A stretch of DNA of 64,000 nucleotides, from assembly GCA_017302795.1 (NCBI GenBank), contig JAFLCB010000006.1, positions 62,001 through 126,000 of the forward strand. The letters run 5' to 3'. Source of the DNA: Deltaproteobacteria bacterium. GTDB taxonomy: Bacteria > Bdellovibrionota > Bdellovibrionia > Bdellovibrionales > JAMPXM01. Both the position numbers and the translations under genes were made by a program. A model generated the notes under the pieces. That model ran no database searches. It was not told the DNA's origin and was given only the letters and a program-made list of their open reading frames with translations. Shown here one piece after another: positions 16,975-26,069 of this stretch (position 1 is the first letter of the stretch; the number at the start of each line of letters is the position of its first letter).

Positions 16975-17084
16975 GTGGCTCCAAAGCAGCGGAGCAAAGA
17001 ACTGTGTTGAGAACTGGGTTGGGCCCATCTACCAGGCGGTAGGCTTCGGATCGTGCTAGTCTAACCGTAGTCAAAGCTAGTCAG
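16844..17084. repeat. Iterated CTGACTAGC sites
   Basis: CTGACTAGC occurs twice in direct orientation (16844-16852, 16854-16862), once inverted as GCTAGTCAG (17076-17084), and once as a shorter inverted GCTAGTC (17055-17061). The spacing and orientation suggest binding sites for the element's own Rep or relaxase protein. The rest of 16975-17207 holds only small palindromes such as CTTTTCCTAGGGAAAG and AAGTCACTGAAAGGACTT. Confidence 0.6.
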
Positions 17085-17207
17085 CCACCGGCCCCGAGTG
17101 ACCCCGCTTGTCCCTTTTCCTAGGGAAAGCAAAGCCTAAGTCACTGAAAGGACTTACGAGAGTTTTCGGTATCTTGGATTTTATCTGATCTGACGGCGCC
17201 CTAAAAA

Positions 17208-17285
17208 TGGGGTGAATGACGGGACTTGAACCCGCGACCCTCGGAATCACAATCCGATGCTCTAACCAACTGAGCTACAATCACC
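17208..17285 (-). tRNA. tRNA-His (anticodon GTG)
   Basis: Read on the minus strand this is a complete cloverleaf with encoded CCA. It has the extra 5' G-1 opposite C73 that marks tRNA-His, D-arm GCTCAGTTGGTTAGAGC, anticodon loop TTGTGAT, and T-arm GCGGGTTCAAGTCCCGT. The acceptor stem GTGATTG/CATTCAC has one U-U mismatch at position 5:68. The next gene on the minus strand is 450 bases further left, so the element lies directly at the 3' end of this tRNA. Confidence 0.95.
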
Positions 17286-17414
17286 ATATAAAACAATGCG
17301 GAAGTTGGCGGGGCGTGAGCCTAAAAAAAGGGCAAGCCGAGAACTGCCAACGACAGGGAAGTTATAAGGGCTCCGGGCCTTTGGATTCAACAAAAAACAG
17401 CGAAAACAGACGCT

Positions 17415-18344
17415 TTAAAAGTCATCATCATAATTCGGATCGTTGCCGACAGGGTGGGGAATGCCGTCGCTGCCAGTGCCTTTGGCAGTCGGGCGCTGGC
17501 GATTGGCCTCAGCCTCTTGAAAAGCCAGCTGGCTGGCGCCAAGGATCTCGTTGGCCAATTGTTGAATCGGGGCCTCGTGAAGTGGACGCGAAAGCAGCAC
17601 AAAGCCACGCCCATCTACCAGCGAGATGCGAACGTCCCTGGTCGCTGACGGAGTTAGGCTATAGGCTTCGATCAAGCGATGAATCTCATCGCGAGTACTA
17701 GTCACAAAAGACCATTGCCGCGGATCTAATTGATTGCGAACCATCCACGATTTTCGTTTCGCCGCCGTGTCGGCTTCCGGATGGGGAGAAATTAAAACCA
17801 TTTTATGAAACGTTAGACCAAGTCTGGTCACCTCATCATCCAAGGCTCGAAGTCTCTGCGTGACGGAGTTTCCATGGCGGCCGTCAGTGGTTTCAAGACA
17901 ATAGAGAAAACGCTCCTGCGGAAGATGGCCAGTGACGTAAAACTCGGCGCCGTTCTGATCATTCCATACTTTAGGCATCAGCCCAGGGTTCAATTTTCTT
18001 TCTCCTTCAATCACACGTTCAGCCCGGTAGTTGCGGCCAAGGCTTCCGACCATGACGAACAATCCAAAAATGGCGGCGTCGGTCCAAGTTAATTCGCGAT
18101 AGGAGTATCGATTGTAGTACCCGTAACCGTAGGGCGAATAGTACCGCGAGCGTCGAAAAAAAAATGCATGCCTAGCAGGAGTGAGAGCGTGGTGACCTGC
18201 GGAAGTAGCCACCGAGAATACAGATTTCGCAGCTTTGGTGATCGCGATTGTAGGTGAAGAGGAGATAAGTGCAGCCAATGCTAAAGACGGAAGAAGCATA
18301 CAGAAAGTATCGATTTCTTTCCGCCTCGCTACGATGAAATTCAA
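17415..18344 (-). CDS. SCO1/SenC-like thioredoxin-fold protein without the Cys motif
   Basis: The 309-residue protein has a signal or anchor (about 16-37), a Tyr-rich linker (YYSPYGYGYYNRYSYRE), and a second hydrophobic segment near 89-101. From about 145 on it follows the SCO1 order: a strand with FLYCLETTDGR where SCO1 has its copper-binding CxxxC, a helix LRALDDEVTRLG, then ISPHPEAD and later LDPRQWSFVT. Only one Cys is present in the motif position and no metal-binding His is evident, so copper delivery is unlikely. The family call is from pattern only. The C-terminus is an acidic tail. Confidence 0.5.
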   Translation of the reverse strand: MNFIVARRKEIDTFCMLLPSLALAALISSSPTIAITKAAKSVFSVATSAGHHALTPARHAFFFRRSRYYSPYGYGYYNRYSYRELTWTDAAIFGLFVMVGSLGRNYRAERVIEGERKLNPGLMPKVWNDQNGAEFYVTGHLPQERFLYCLETTDGRHGNSVTQRLRALDDEVTRLGLTFHKMVLISPHPEADTAAKRKSWMVRNQLDPRQWSFVTSTRDEIHRLIEAYSLTPSATRDVRISLVDGRGFVLLSRPLHEAPIQQLANEILGASQLAFQEAEANRQRPTAKGTGSDGIPHPVGNDPNYDDDF

Positions 18345-18432
18345 GAAACCGTCTCAATTTGAAACGCTATTTATTCGTCGCAAAGTTTTGCTTGGTCTCA
18401 AAATCTCGAAGCTGCAATTGGCGATCGCGGGA

Positions 18433-21400
18433 TCACTGGAATCGAACTCTTGGAACTAGTTGAGGTACGCGCGACGTGTAGCCCAGCGGAAGCTGTCCAT
18501 CATCTGCAGCACCACGACAGCGCCAGTATCCAGCGGACGGTTTTGCACATGTTTGAAGTTCGCCAGTTTCAACTGCGGTAAATGTACCGGCTTCAAATAA
18601 ACTAGGGGAAACGACAGGTGCGACAGCAGGAAAGTTTTGGCCAAAAACGGAAGCTCCCCAGCAGTTGACCGTGTTCGCGTTGGTCAGTGCGCAAACATGT
18701 GTACCTGGTCCGTTAGTCTTCATGTTTTTACCGACCTTGACGTCGATGTAAGTACCGCCCACCATCATCGGCGAAGTATATTGCGGAGGAGAAGTTGCAC
18801 CCTGTCCGATTTCGGCAGAAGCGTTTCGTCCCCAACAATATAAGCTACTCCCACTATTGATGTAGCAGGTCGCTTCCGCGCCAACTGAAACTTTTTGAAC
18901 ACTGGAGACGACCAGAAACGGTGTTGTGACATTGACTGTTGTGCCGTCGCCAACTTGCCCTTTATTGTTGTTGCCCCAGCAATAGAGATCGTTAGCAACA
19001 GTAACTGCGCATGCCGTGTTCGCACCAACGCTGACTGATGAAAAATCAGTCACTGGCATAACTGACTGAGGCAAATCGTGACTAGTCGTTGATCCAAGAC
19101 CAAGCTGCCCATCCGCGTTGTTACCCCAGCAAAATAGCTTGTTCGACATATCGATCGCGCAAGTCGATGTAGTGCCAACGGAAACAGAAAGGAAACCCGC
19201 CGCGACCGGCACAGGCAAATTCTGTCCAATTGTATTTCCGATCCCAAGTTGACCACCCGTGTTCATGCCCCAGCATTTCAGCAAGTTGGAAGTCGTAATT
19301 CCGCAGGTGTGACGGGTGCCAAAAGAAACCGAGGAATATGTAACACCCGGATCGACGTGAACCATTGCGTCTCGCGTGATCGTCGTTCCGTCGCCCACAT
19401 TGCCCGTCGCGAAAATAGAGTCCAGATCGTTCGCACCCCAGCACCAAAGAGCTCCAGCGGGTGTTATGCCGCATCCGCCGCGGCCAAGACTGACTGATGC
19501 GAAATCAACAAGCGGGGCCAAGGCGACGATAGCAGTTTTGCTAATGTTCCCAGTTCCCAGGTGGTTGTTACTGTTGCCGCCCCAACAAAATCCTTTACCT
19601 TGGCTGACCGCACAGGCGTTCGTGGCATTCAGCGAAAAATGAGTTGTCATGCCCGGGAGCAATGAAGCATCCACAGGTGTCATGCTTGAGCCTCTTCTTA
19701 CTCCGTCACCAAGAAGCCCGTAGTAGCCATAGCCCCAGCATTTTAAGCGACTATCCGCCTGATCAATTCCACAGGTTGTGTTTGCACCGGCTTTAATGGA
19801 ATTGAAATTGTAGGCAGCCTGAGAGGCGATCGGAAGGGACGAGTTTGTGCCGGCTCCTTGCCCAAGTTTTCCGGAGGAACCTTGGCCCCAGCAAAACGCT
19901 TTTCCGTCTGCCCGCAGAGTACAAGTGTAGTATTGGCCACCAGTAACTTGTACCATTCCTCCGCCGGTCACTATTTCAAGTGGTGTTAAGACGTCCGTGG
20001 TATTGCCGTTTCCAATTTGCCCAATAGAGTTGCCACCCCAGCATAAAGTCGCTCCATCACTTCGAATAGCGCAAGCATGGTCATAGCCGACCGATACATC
20101 AACAGCCGTTCCACCAATGCTGATCGCGACTGGTAGCAACGCATCGCCGGCTGATAAATTATTTCCAACTCGTCCATTGTTTTGGCTGCCCCAACATTTA
20201 ACGGACCCATCGGTTTTTAGGCCGCATGCGGAACTGAGCCCATTCGCCACTTTGACATAACCTGTTCCAGTCAAAGTAGGAACATTCATGGAAATGAGGT
20301 TCCCAATTCCAAGCTGGCCGGTTGTGTTGTTCCCCCAGCAATAAAGTGAATTATCAGTTCGGATGGCGCATGTTGAATAGTTTCCGACTGCCACTTCCAA
20401 GTAGTTGTTAGCGGCATCAATCGGCACAGGGTAAAGCTGATCAACGTTACCGCCGCCATCACCGAGTGCGCCACTTGTGTCGCGCCCCCAACAAAAGAGT
20501 TTTCCGGCAATCGAAATTCCGCAGCTATGGGTGCTGCCGACGACAATTTTATCGAGTGGAGTAGGGGCAAAGTCAAAATCCTCAATCCAAAGCTCATGCA
20601 CTTGCTTTTCGCCGATTTGAATTCCTTGGGTGTTGGGTGAACCTTTCAAAGAAACGGAGAGTCGTTTCTCTAAATTTCCCACGCTCCCGCCAATCACGCT
20701 GACATCAACTGAATGAGAACTGGTGAAAGCAGGTACCATAATGTTTTCCCGACCCAGGAAAAATCCGCTGTACTGAATTCCTTGCGAAGCAGTACCTTGA
20801 ACTTCGATGTCGAGCGAAACCGGCGTTGAAAGAATCGGTGATATGTCGATTGCAAGACTTCGCAGTCCGACATTTTCCGGCGCCGATGACCATCGTTCGA
20901 CAAAGGAAATTACGACAGGTCCCTTTGTAAGGCGTTCGATCGTCGGCGTTGCAACGATCTGTTCGTTTCCTGCCGCGTCGATTCCTATAACACAGACGAA
21001 ATAAAGTGCAGGCGTAGGAGTCGAGACATCCAAAGGTGTCGCGACTGGTAGTGATGCAGAGTAATTGCCGATATTCATACAGTCAGATTGTGTAATGTTT
21101 GAAACCGCATACCGATATTGAACGACATCCCCGGGGCTCACTGTCAGCCCAACACTTGTTCCAAGTACGATGCTGGTCGGTAGACCTGTAACCACTGCTG
21201 TGGGCGGAGTCGCATCTTTTGTGGCAATGACTGCGTTCGACCCATAATTTCCAACGCTATCTAAAATGTCAGCCGCGATCGGCAGCGAGCCATCGACTTC
21301 CGCTGTGACATTCACGTTTGTCGAATAGACGCCACCCGCGCAAGTCGCCGAACCGAGTGTACTACCTAGGGTCAGATTGACAGCAGCGCCATTGTCAGAA

Positions 21401-22668
21401 CAAGTTCCGCTGACGTTTAAACTTACGGAGCCGGTCGCATTTACTACCGACGCATTGACAGGTTGGGTGATGGTCACCGTCGGCACGACGACATCTTTAA
21501 AAACTGTATCTGAACCGTTTCCGGAATTTCCTGCTGGATCCGTCGATACGACAGTAAGGGTCGCTGCGCCATCCGCAAGGGCCGCGAGATCTATTCCTGC
21601 AACAGCGTATACGCCAGATGAACACACCGTCGATCCGTTTATGGCGCCGATGGTCCAATTGACCGCGAGTCCGTCATCTGAACAGGTCCCGCTAAATCCA
21701 AACGTTGAAACGGAAAGTGCGTTCACGTCGGAGGCAGGCGTGAGGCTTATTGCCGGTGCAGTTTGATCTAAAATGATCGCGTTTGAGAGGCATGAAGAAA
21801 CCGATCCAGATGAATCTCGAAACTTTGCGTAAACCGATTTCGGGCCGTCCCCCGAGGTAAGGGCAAAGCCAGATGTTGTCGGGGAGTACGGTTGCCAAGT
21901 GCCACCGCCTGAACAAGTCGAGTTCGTCGTGTAATAAGCTTCGCTTGCAATAAAGGGAAGTGAGTTGGTGATAGTGACGTTGAGACTGTTAGTATAGTTG
22001 GCGCCCGAATTGAGTGTAAAGGTTCCGCCTGTCAATGGCGGGGGCGTTTGCCATTCGCAATTGTCATAGGCCGTGCTGGTAGCGAAGCTACCCGTGATTT
22101 CAATGTTGTTGATACCTGAAACGATGTTCGCTTTTTTGGATCCGATGTGAAGTGGGCCCGACAGTGAGGTCTTTCGAATTAATGAACCGACGGTGGTGAT
22201 CTGGCATTCTCCAGAAGACTCGGCCGCGAATGCGAACAAATGAAATGTTCTATTCGGCCCAGGCGCGACGTTGAGCTCGATCTCGCTTCCGGCAGGCGCA
22301 AGTCCCGCAAATTGCGAAACAGCAATATTCTTTTCAGGAGCCGAATCTACAGTGCACTGCTGGGTAGCAAGCGTGGAAGTCGAACCTTCTGGAATTTCTA
22401 CAACAACAGCGAAGCACTTTGTTTCAGCTAACGAGGCGGGGTGTGCAACACCCCAATCTGCTGCAGACATTGCTTCCAGTTTTGCGATTTTCGCAAAATG
22501 GTCTTTTGCTTCAGGCTGGGTACTGGCGGGAAGTCGAACGATGACTTGAGAACTGTTTTCCGGTTTTCGGGTACAGCTCAAAACGGAAACGGAAACAACG
22601 GCCGCAAGTAGCACGGCGTAGCCTCGGGTCGGACGACGAATAGCATTTAGACTTCTGAAAAGCATCAA
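18433..22668 (-). CDS. Large lipoprotein with Ig-like domains and 14 RCC1-type repeats
   Basis: The 1411-residue protein has a signal ending in VLSC with Cys32 as lipidation site. Residues about 215-300 resemble a chitobiase-type carbohydrate-binding domain (YYTTNSTCSGGGTWQPY), followed by two or three bacterial Ig-like domains with the DPAGNSG / DSVGNYG pattern. A linker follows at about 600-690. The remaining 700 residues hold 14 repeats of the form C-[AG]-I-x-x-x-x-x-L-x-CWG-x-N-x-x-GQLG-x-G, the RCC1 propeller unit, which would fold as two seven-bladed propellers. It is probably an outer-membrane surface protein. Confidence 0.9.
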   Translation of the reverse strand: MMLFRSLNAIRRPTRGYAVLLAAVVSVSVLSCTRKPENSSQVIVRLPASTQPEAKDHFAKIAKLEAMSAADWGVAHPASLAETKCFAVVVEIPEGSTSTLATQQCTVDSAPEKNIAVSQFAGLAPAGSEIELNVAPGPNRTFHLFAFAAESSGECQITTVGSLIRKTSLSGPLHIGSKKANIVSGINNIEITGSFATSTAYDNCEWQTPPPLTGGTFTLNSGANYTNSLNVTITNSLPFIASEAYYTTNSTCSGGGTWQPYSPTTSGFALTSGDGPKSVYAKFRDSSGSVSSCLSNAIILDQTAPAISLTPASDVNALSVSTFGFSGTCSDDGLAVNWTIGAINGSTVCSSGVYAVAGIDLAALADGAATLTVVSTDPAGNSGNGSDTVFKDVVVPTVTITQPVNASVVNATGSVSLNVSGTCSDNGAAVNLTLGSTLGSATCAGGVYSTNVNVTAEVDGSLPIAADILDSVGNYGSNAVIATKDATPPTAVVTGLPTSIVLGTSVGLTVSPGDVVQYRYAVSNITQSDCMNIGNYSASLPVATPLDVSTPTPALYFVCVIGIDAAGNEQIVATPTIERLTKGPVVISFVERWSSAPENVGLRSLAIDISPILSTPVSLDIEVQGTASQGIQYSGFFLGRENIMVPAFTSSHSVDVSVIGGSVGNLEKRLSVSLKGSPNTQGIQIGEKQVHELWIEDFDFAPTPLDKIVVGSTHSCGISIAGKLFCWGRDTSGALGDGGGNVDQLYPVPIDAANNYLEVAVGNYSTCAIRTDNSLYCWGNNTTGQLGIGNLISMNVPTLTGTGYVKVANGLSSACGLKTDGSVKCWGSQNNGRVGNNLSAGDALLPVAISIGGTAVDVSVGYDHACAIRSDGATLCWGGNSIGQIGNGNTTDVLTPLEIVTGGGMVQVTGGQYYTCTLRADGKAFCWGQGSSGKLGQGAGTNSSLPIASQAAYNFNSIKAGANTTCGIDQADSRLKCWGYGYYGLLGDGVRRGSSMTPVDASLLPGMTTHFSLNATNACAVSQGKGFCWGGNSNNHLGTGNISKTAIVALAPLVDFASVSLGRGGCGITPAGALWCWGANDLDSIFATGNVGDGTTITRDAMVHVDPGVTYSSVSFGTRHTCGITTSNLLKCWGMNTGGQLGIGNTIGQNLPVPVAAGFLSVSVGTTSTCAIDMSNKLFCWGNNADGQLGLGSTTSHDLPQSVMPVTDFSSVSVGANTACAVTVANDLYCWGNNNKGQVGDGTTVNVTTPFLVVSSVQKVSVGAEATCYINSGSSLYCWGRNASAEIGQGATSPPQYTSPMMVGGTYIDVKVGKNMKTNGPGTHVCALTNANTVNCWGASVFGQNFPAVAPVVSPSLFEAGTFTAVETGELQTCAKPSAGYWRCRGAADDGQLPLGYTSRVPQLVPRVRFQ

Positions 22669-22692
22669 GGGTTATATCGGTATTTTAGTGCC

Positions 22693-22764
22693 GAGACTGA
22701 ACGTACCAGTCTCAGCTTGATGCGATTCGCGGTCTCAAGTGGTCGACAATCTCAGACTGAGATT
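22693..22764. repeat. Two palindromes between the lipoprotein gene and the 22763 gene
   Basis: GAGACTG/CAGTCTC (22693-22713, 7-bp stem, 7-base loop) and AATCTCA-GAC-TGAGATT (22748-22764) flank the 94-base gap. The second overlaps the stop codon of the 22763 gene, so it may end that transcript, but there is no T-tract. A similar TCTCA...TGAGA palindrome appears at 63135. Confidence 0.5.
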
Positions 22765-23194
22765 ACTTTTTTTCCGCGGGAAGGCCCTCTGTAAGAGCGT
22801 CAGCGATACTAAGGCGAGCCATATTCATAAACGCCTCAAATCCGACCGCACTTTTTTCTTTCAATAGAGAAACAGCCATCCCAAGTTTAATCGACGCGAT
22901 TTTGCAAGATTCGCTTACTTCGATCGCCTTGAATTCTTTGGTCAGGGTTTCTAGATCCGTCGATTTGGAAATAGAGTGGTAGATTCCCATCGTGAACGGT
23001 GCTCCACAGTGAGCAAGCGTAAGACCAAGATTAACGCTCGCATCAGCCGACAGTGCCCACGGACCTTTTGTTTGAAGGGATTCGTTGTAGGGCTTTACAG
23101 CCGCATCAACTTCTTTCTCGCCAGCCAAGGATTGGGCCGAAACGAGTGTAAGTGTTGCCACAAAAGCTATCGCCGCTGCCAAAATGTGTCGCAT
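22763..23194 (-). CDS. Small secreted protein, function unknown
   Basis: I chose the ATG at 23194, preceded by AAGGAG at good spacing, over a start five residues earlier. The 143-residue product has a clean signal peptide (hydrophobic 4-20, then SAQSLAG). The mature part is mostly helical with two Cys (THCGAPF and ESCKIAS contexts), which could form a disulfide in the periplasm. No family was recognised. Confidence 0.65.
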   Translation of the reverse strand: MRHILAAAIAFVATLTLVSAQSLAGEKEVDAAVKPYNESLQTKGPWALSADASVNLGLTLAHCGAPFTMGIYHSISKSTDLETLTKEFKAIEVSESCKIASIKLGMAVSLLKEKSAVGFEAFMNMARLSIADALTEGLPAEKK

Positions 23195-23375
23195 GATAAA
23201 CTCCTTCAAGGTGTTACCTGGTGATTAGCAGTATTGAAAGTGTTCGCTTCAGGGACGACGCTCTTCTCATTTGGCTGTGGTTTCTGCATTTTCTAGGCTA
23301 CGCCAGGCTGAATCCAATAGGCTCTCATCCCGGGTAGGCTACCGGTTGGCGACAAATTTGCGCTCAGCGGGCCTC

Positions 23376-23915
23376 CTATTGAGCGCTCGAAGTTTCAGGT
23401 GATGGTGTCGGGATCGCAAGTAAGGCTTCTTGCCACGGAACGCCGTCGATCAGGAGATCCGTAACTTGAGCTTCACCGCGACTACCGATAGAAACGACAA
23501 TACTGGCTTGCCGATTTTGAACCAGTTTTTCTAATGCGAGTGCCTTTTCTTGAGGAACATAGAAACGTTCTAGGCCCGCAACGAATCGGCTTCCGGTGCA
23601 GGATCCCTCGATTGCGACTTTGCAGTTTGAATCGCGAATTGGACCATTGACGAAAACACCCGTGTCAAAACAAATATGGGCTTCAGTTTTTTTGGACCAA
23701 TTTGCACTGCCTACGGAGCACACATCTGGAATGCCATAGTCGACCGAGTAAATCAGATAATGCCCCGACAGTAGGTCGCGCGGGTCGAATCCGGAAATAG
23801 GAAATACTTTTTTTACACCAGTCTGGCGCAATGTATGTTTTTGGAGGGTGAGTCCTAGTAGCAAGACGATGGGAAATGCTATAGCAAACAATAGTTTTTT
23901 CCGATTTAACGTCAT
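23376..23915 (-). CDS. GDYXXLXY-type membrane-anchored protein
   Basis: The 179-residue protein has one N-terminal membrane segment (about 7-24) followed by the family signature: FDPRDLLSGHYLIYSVDY, corresponding to PRDxLxGDYxxLxY. Such proteins are usually encoded next to a DUF2157 membrane protein, as here: the two genes overlap by four bases. The pair is believed to act in the cell envelope, but its function is not known. Several Cys in the C-terminal half may pair in the periplasm. Confidence 0.85.
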   Translation of the reverse strand: MTLNRKKLLFAIAFPIVLLLGLTLQKHTLRQTGVKKVFPISGFDPRDLLSGHYLIYSVDYGIPDVCSVGSANWSKKTEAHICFDTGVFVNGPIRDSNCKVAIEGSCTGSRFVAGLERFYVPQEKALALEKLVQNRQASIVVSIGSRGEAQVTDLLIDGVPWQEALLAIPTPSPETSSAQ

Positions 23916-25072
23916 CTAGCAAATCCTTCGGCCCATGTGGCGATCGCTGTGCGATACTTGTTCCAGAGAAGTCCAATTCCAATGACTACTCCGCCCGAGA
24001 GGATCAGACCGAATCCCGTCGTCGCAAGTCCGCCAATAGCTTGAAAGTAAAAAATCAGAAACCGGAGGGCCATTAGTCCCAGAATCCACTGAAAGACTTT
24101 TTTGTCGTGCAAAGTTGCTACTAGCACTCCGGCGATGGCGAGCGTGGCTAACGTCATTCCGGAATAGGCGAATTGATTTCGAACGCCAATTGATACGGCG
24201 TGAAATGGCAATGAAAAAGCGAGAAGCATCATCAGCATAAGGTTTCTCTGAATGCGATTGTAGGTTCCGGCACGCAAAATTCCGAAAATTGAAACGGCCA
24301 GCAAAGCGTAGCCGAGGACAAATCCGCCGAATCCGTAGGTCTTGTCATTGTACCGACTAATTTGGCCAACTGTTTCGGCGACTCCGATCGCGCTGAGGCC
24401 GGTGATCGCGGTCCAAAAGCGGAGCGCCACTGTTACACCAGGCTCCGATTGCCCCGGAAGAATTTGCGAAATGAAGCGAGAGACCACTGTTCCCGCAAAG
24501 CAAAGTAGTGGTGTCGTAAACGCGAGTGCATAAATGTTTTCGTCAAAGAAAACCTTCAGTGATTGCGAGTCGACAATTCCCCAAAGGCCTGCGGTCAGAA
24601 AGCCGCCTAACCAAAGTTTTGCAATGATTGGGCGCAAAGACATAAACGACAATGGCCCCATAGCCAGAGACCAAAACAGAATGGCCTGGTAGAGTTTCCC
24701 GCCGGTGTGATAAATCTGCGAGATTAGGCCGATGGATGCCAAAACCATCATCATCAGACCGAATATCAATGAGTCGTACAATATCGGTTTCGCCTGTTGG
24801 TCAGCGATATAAATTCGAAAGCCGATCGCTCCGAGGACGAGGAAGTTTACAGATAGTTTTACGAAGTTAGGTATTTGATTCCAATTAGAAGCAACCAGTG
24901 AAATAACGCCGATCCCGACGATCAATGTGCCAAGGATCAGCAGGCTGCTAAGAACCCATGAACTTTCTGGAAGGCTCGCCTCATAGGCGCGGATTTTTTC
25001 AATCTGTGCCGCATCGATCAAGCCGGCTTTTTCCCAATGCATTAGTTTTGAATCGAGTTTTGATTTCGCCAT
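23912..25072 (-). CDS. DUF2157 multi-span membrane protein
   Basis: The start at 25072 lies one base past the stop codon of the upstream gene and was preferred over an in-frame TTG at 25093. After a soluble helical N-terminus with the DUF2157 pattern (KAGLIDAAQIEKIRAYE) there are about eleven hydrophobic segments, beginning with WVLSSLLILGTLIVGIGVISLVASNW. It is co-transcribed with the GDYXXLXY protein downstream and a DUF2959 lipoprotein upstream. Its role in the membrane is unknown. Confidence 0.85.
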   Translation of the reverse strand: MAKSKLDSKLMHWEKAGLIDAAQIEKIRAYEASLPESSWVLSSLLILGTLIVGIGVISLVASNWNQIPNFVKLSVNFLVLGAIGFRIYIADQQAKPILYDSLIFGLMMMVLASIGLISQIYHTGGKLYQAILFWSLAMGPLSFMSLRPIIAKLWLGGFLTAGLWGIVDSQSLKVFFDENIYALAFTTPLLCFAGTVVSRFISQILPGQSEPGVTVALRFWTAITGLSAIGVAETVGQISRYNDKTYGFGGFVLGYALLAVSIFGILRAGTYNRIQRNLMLMMLLAFSLPFHAVSIGVRNQFAYSGMTLATLAIAGVLVATLHDKKVFQWILGLMALRFLIFYFQAIGGLATTGFGLILSGGVVIGIGLLWNKYRTAIATWAEGFAR

Positions 25073-25073
25073 G

Positions 25074-25940
25074 CTAGCGCTGAAGCTTTCCAACCAGCGC
25101 TTGAATTTCGGTTGTCTGAGAATTTATTTCGGCGATATTTGCTTCTAGCTTTTTCAAAGCGCTATGGCTTTTCGATTTCGGTCCGACAAGAATTTGCTGG
25201 TTCGGCTCGAGACTTCCCAAAAGGCTCTGAATAGACGCTTTGACGTCGGGTTCTTTCGCTTTGATTTTTTCAACGATTTCTTGGATCTTATCAAGAATCG
25301 GCTGGTTCAAATTCTGTTTCTCAGCAGCCTGCTTTTGAACTTGCGACTTCGTCTCATCTATTTTGCTCTGAATTTGACCGATGACGGATGCGTATTCTTT
25401 ATCTAAGCGTTCGCCCTGTGACTTCAATTGATTTGTATCTACTTTTCTGAAGCCGTGCTTTGTGGCACCGTCGACAAACTCCTTTGAAGCCTCTTGATAA
25501 CGCCCCATTGTTTTCTCGATGGTTTTGAAAGTGGTCTTCCACTTCTTCTGGGTCGCATTTAGGTGCTGGTAGGCCGGATCATCGGAACGCACGCGATCTT
25601 TCCCTTGAAGCTTTGCTTCCAATGCAGTTTTGTCCGCGATCAGCGCATTGCGTTCATTGGCGATTGCGCGATGGGCATCGGCCATTTTTCCGAGTGCTTG
25701 ATCAAGATCCTTGTACGGTGCTTCGGTTCGCTTTCCGCCATCGTTCAAGGTCCGTTCAAAAAGTCTTTTTTTATCGTTGAAATCTGCATCGACTTGCCCA
25801 AATGAAGTGTCGAGACTGTGCATGCTGGTGTTGAGACTATCAGTGACACCGTTTGTTTTGTACGCAACCACGCAGCCAGTTGTCAGGAAAAGTGATAAAG
25901 CCGTGATGATTCTCGCAATTCCAGCGACATGAATTAGCAT
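25074..25940 (-). CDS. DUF2959-type coiled-coil lipoprotein
   Basis: The 288-residue product has a signal with lipobox LTTGC (Cys23), and a long helical coiled-coil region over most of the rest, with segments such as SQGERLDKEY and QSKIDETKSQVQKQAAEKQN. DUF2959 proteins are periplasmic or outer-membrane lipoproteins of unknown function. It is the first gene of a three-gene minus-strand operon with DUF2157 and GDYXXLXY proteins. Confidence 0.8.
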   Translation of the reverse strand: MLIHVAGIARIITALSLFLTTGCVVAYKTNGVTDSLNTSMHSLDTSFGQVDADFNDKKRLFERTLNDGGKRTEAPYKDLDQALGKMADAHRAIANERNALIADKTALEAKLQGKDRVRSDDPAYQHLNATQKKWKTTFKTIEKTMGRYQEASKEFVDGATKHGFRKVDTNQLKSQGERLDKEYASVIGQIQSKIDETKSQVQKQAAEKQNLNQPILDKIQEIVEKIKAKEPDVKASIQSLLGSLEPNQQILVGPKSKSHSALKKLEANIAEINSQTTEIQALVGKLQR

Positions 25941-26069
25941 TTGTTGGTCTCCCTTTATTCCATCGATTCTGGAGCCACTAGAATGATTGAAACGAGAGCG
26001 GCATTCAAAAGTTAGGGTACAAAACGGATTTTGCTGGATGAAAGTCCGTGCTGGTAGTTCAATCGAGTT

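Noticed and set aside
17216-17701. Open frame of 161 codons reading across the tRNA-His gene
   Set aside because: It is antisense to the tRNA and to the SCO1-like gene, begins with the familiar false MTGLEPATLG start made by tRNA sequence, and has no ribosome binding site.
18433-20600. Repeats within the RCC1 gene as a possible CRISPR array
   Set aside because: The repeats are coding, degenerate, about 150 bases apart, and lie in one open frame.
18637-22549. Many plus-strand frames opposite the RCC1 lipoprotein
   Set aside because: They follow the repeated RCC1 coding pattern on the other strand and lack ribosome binding sites.
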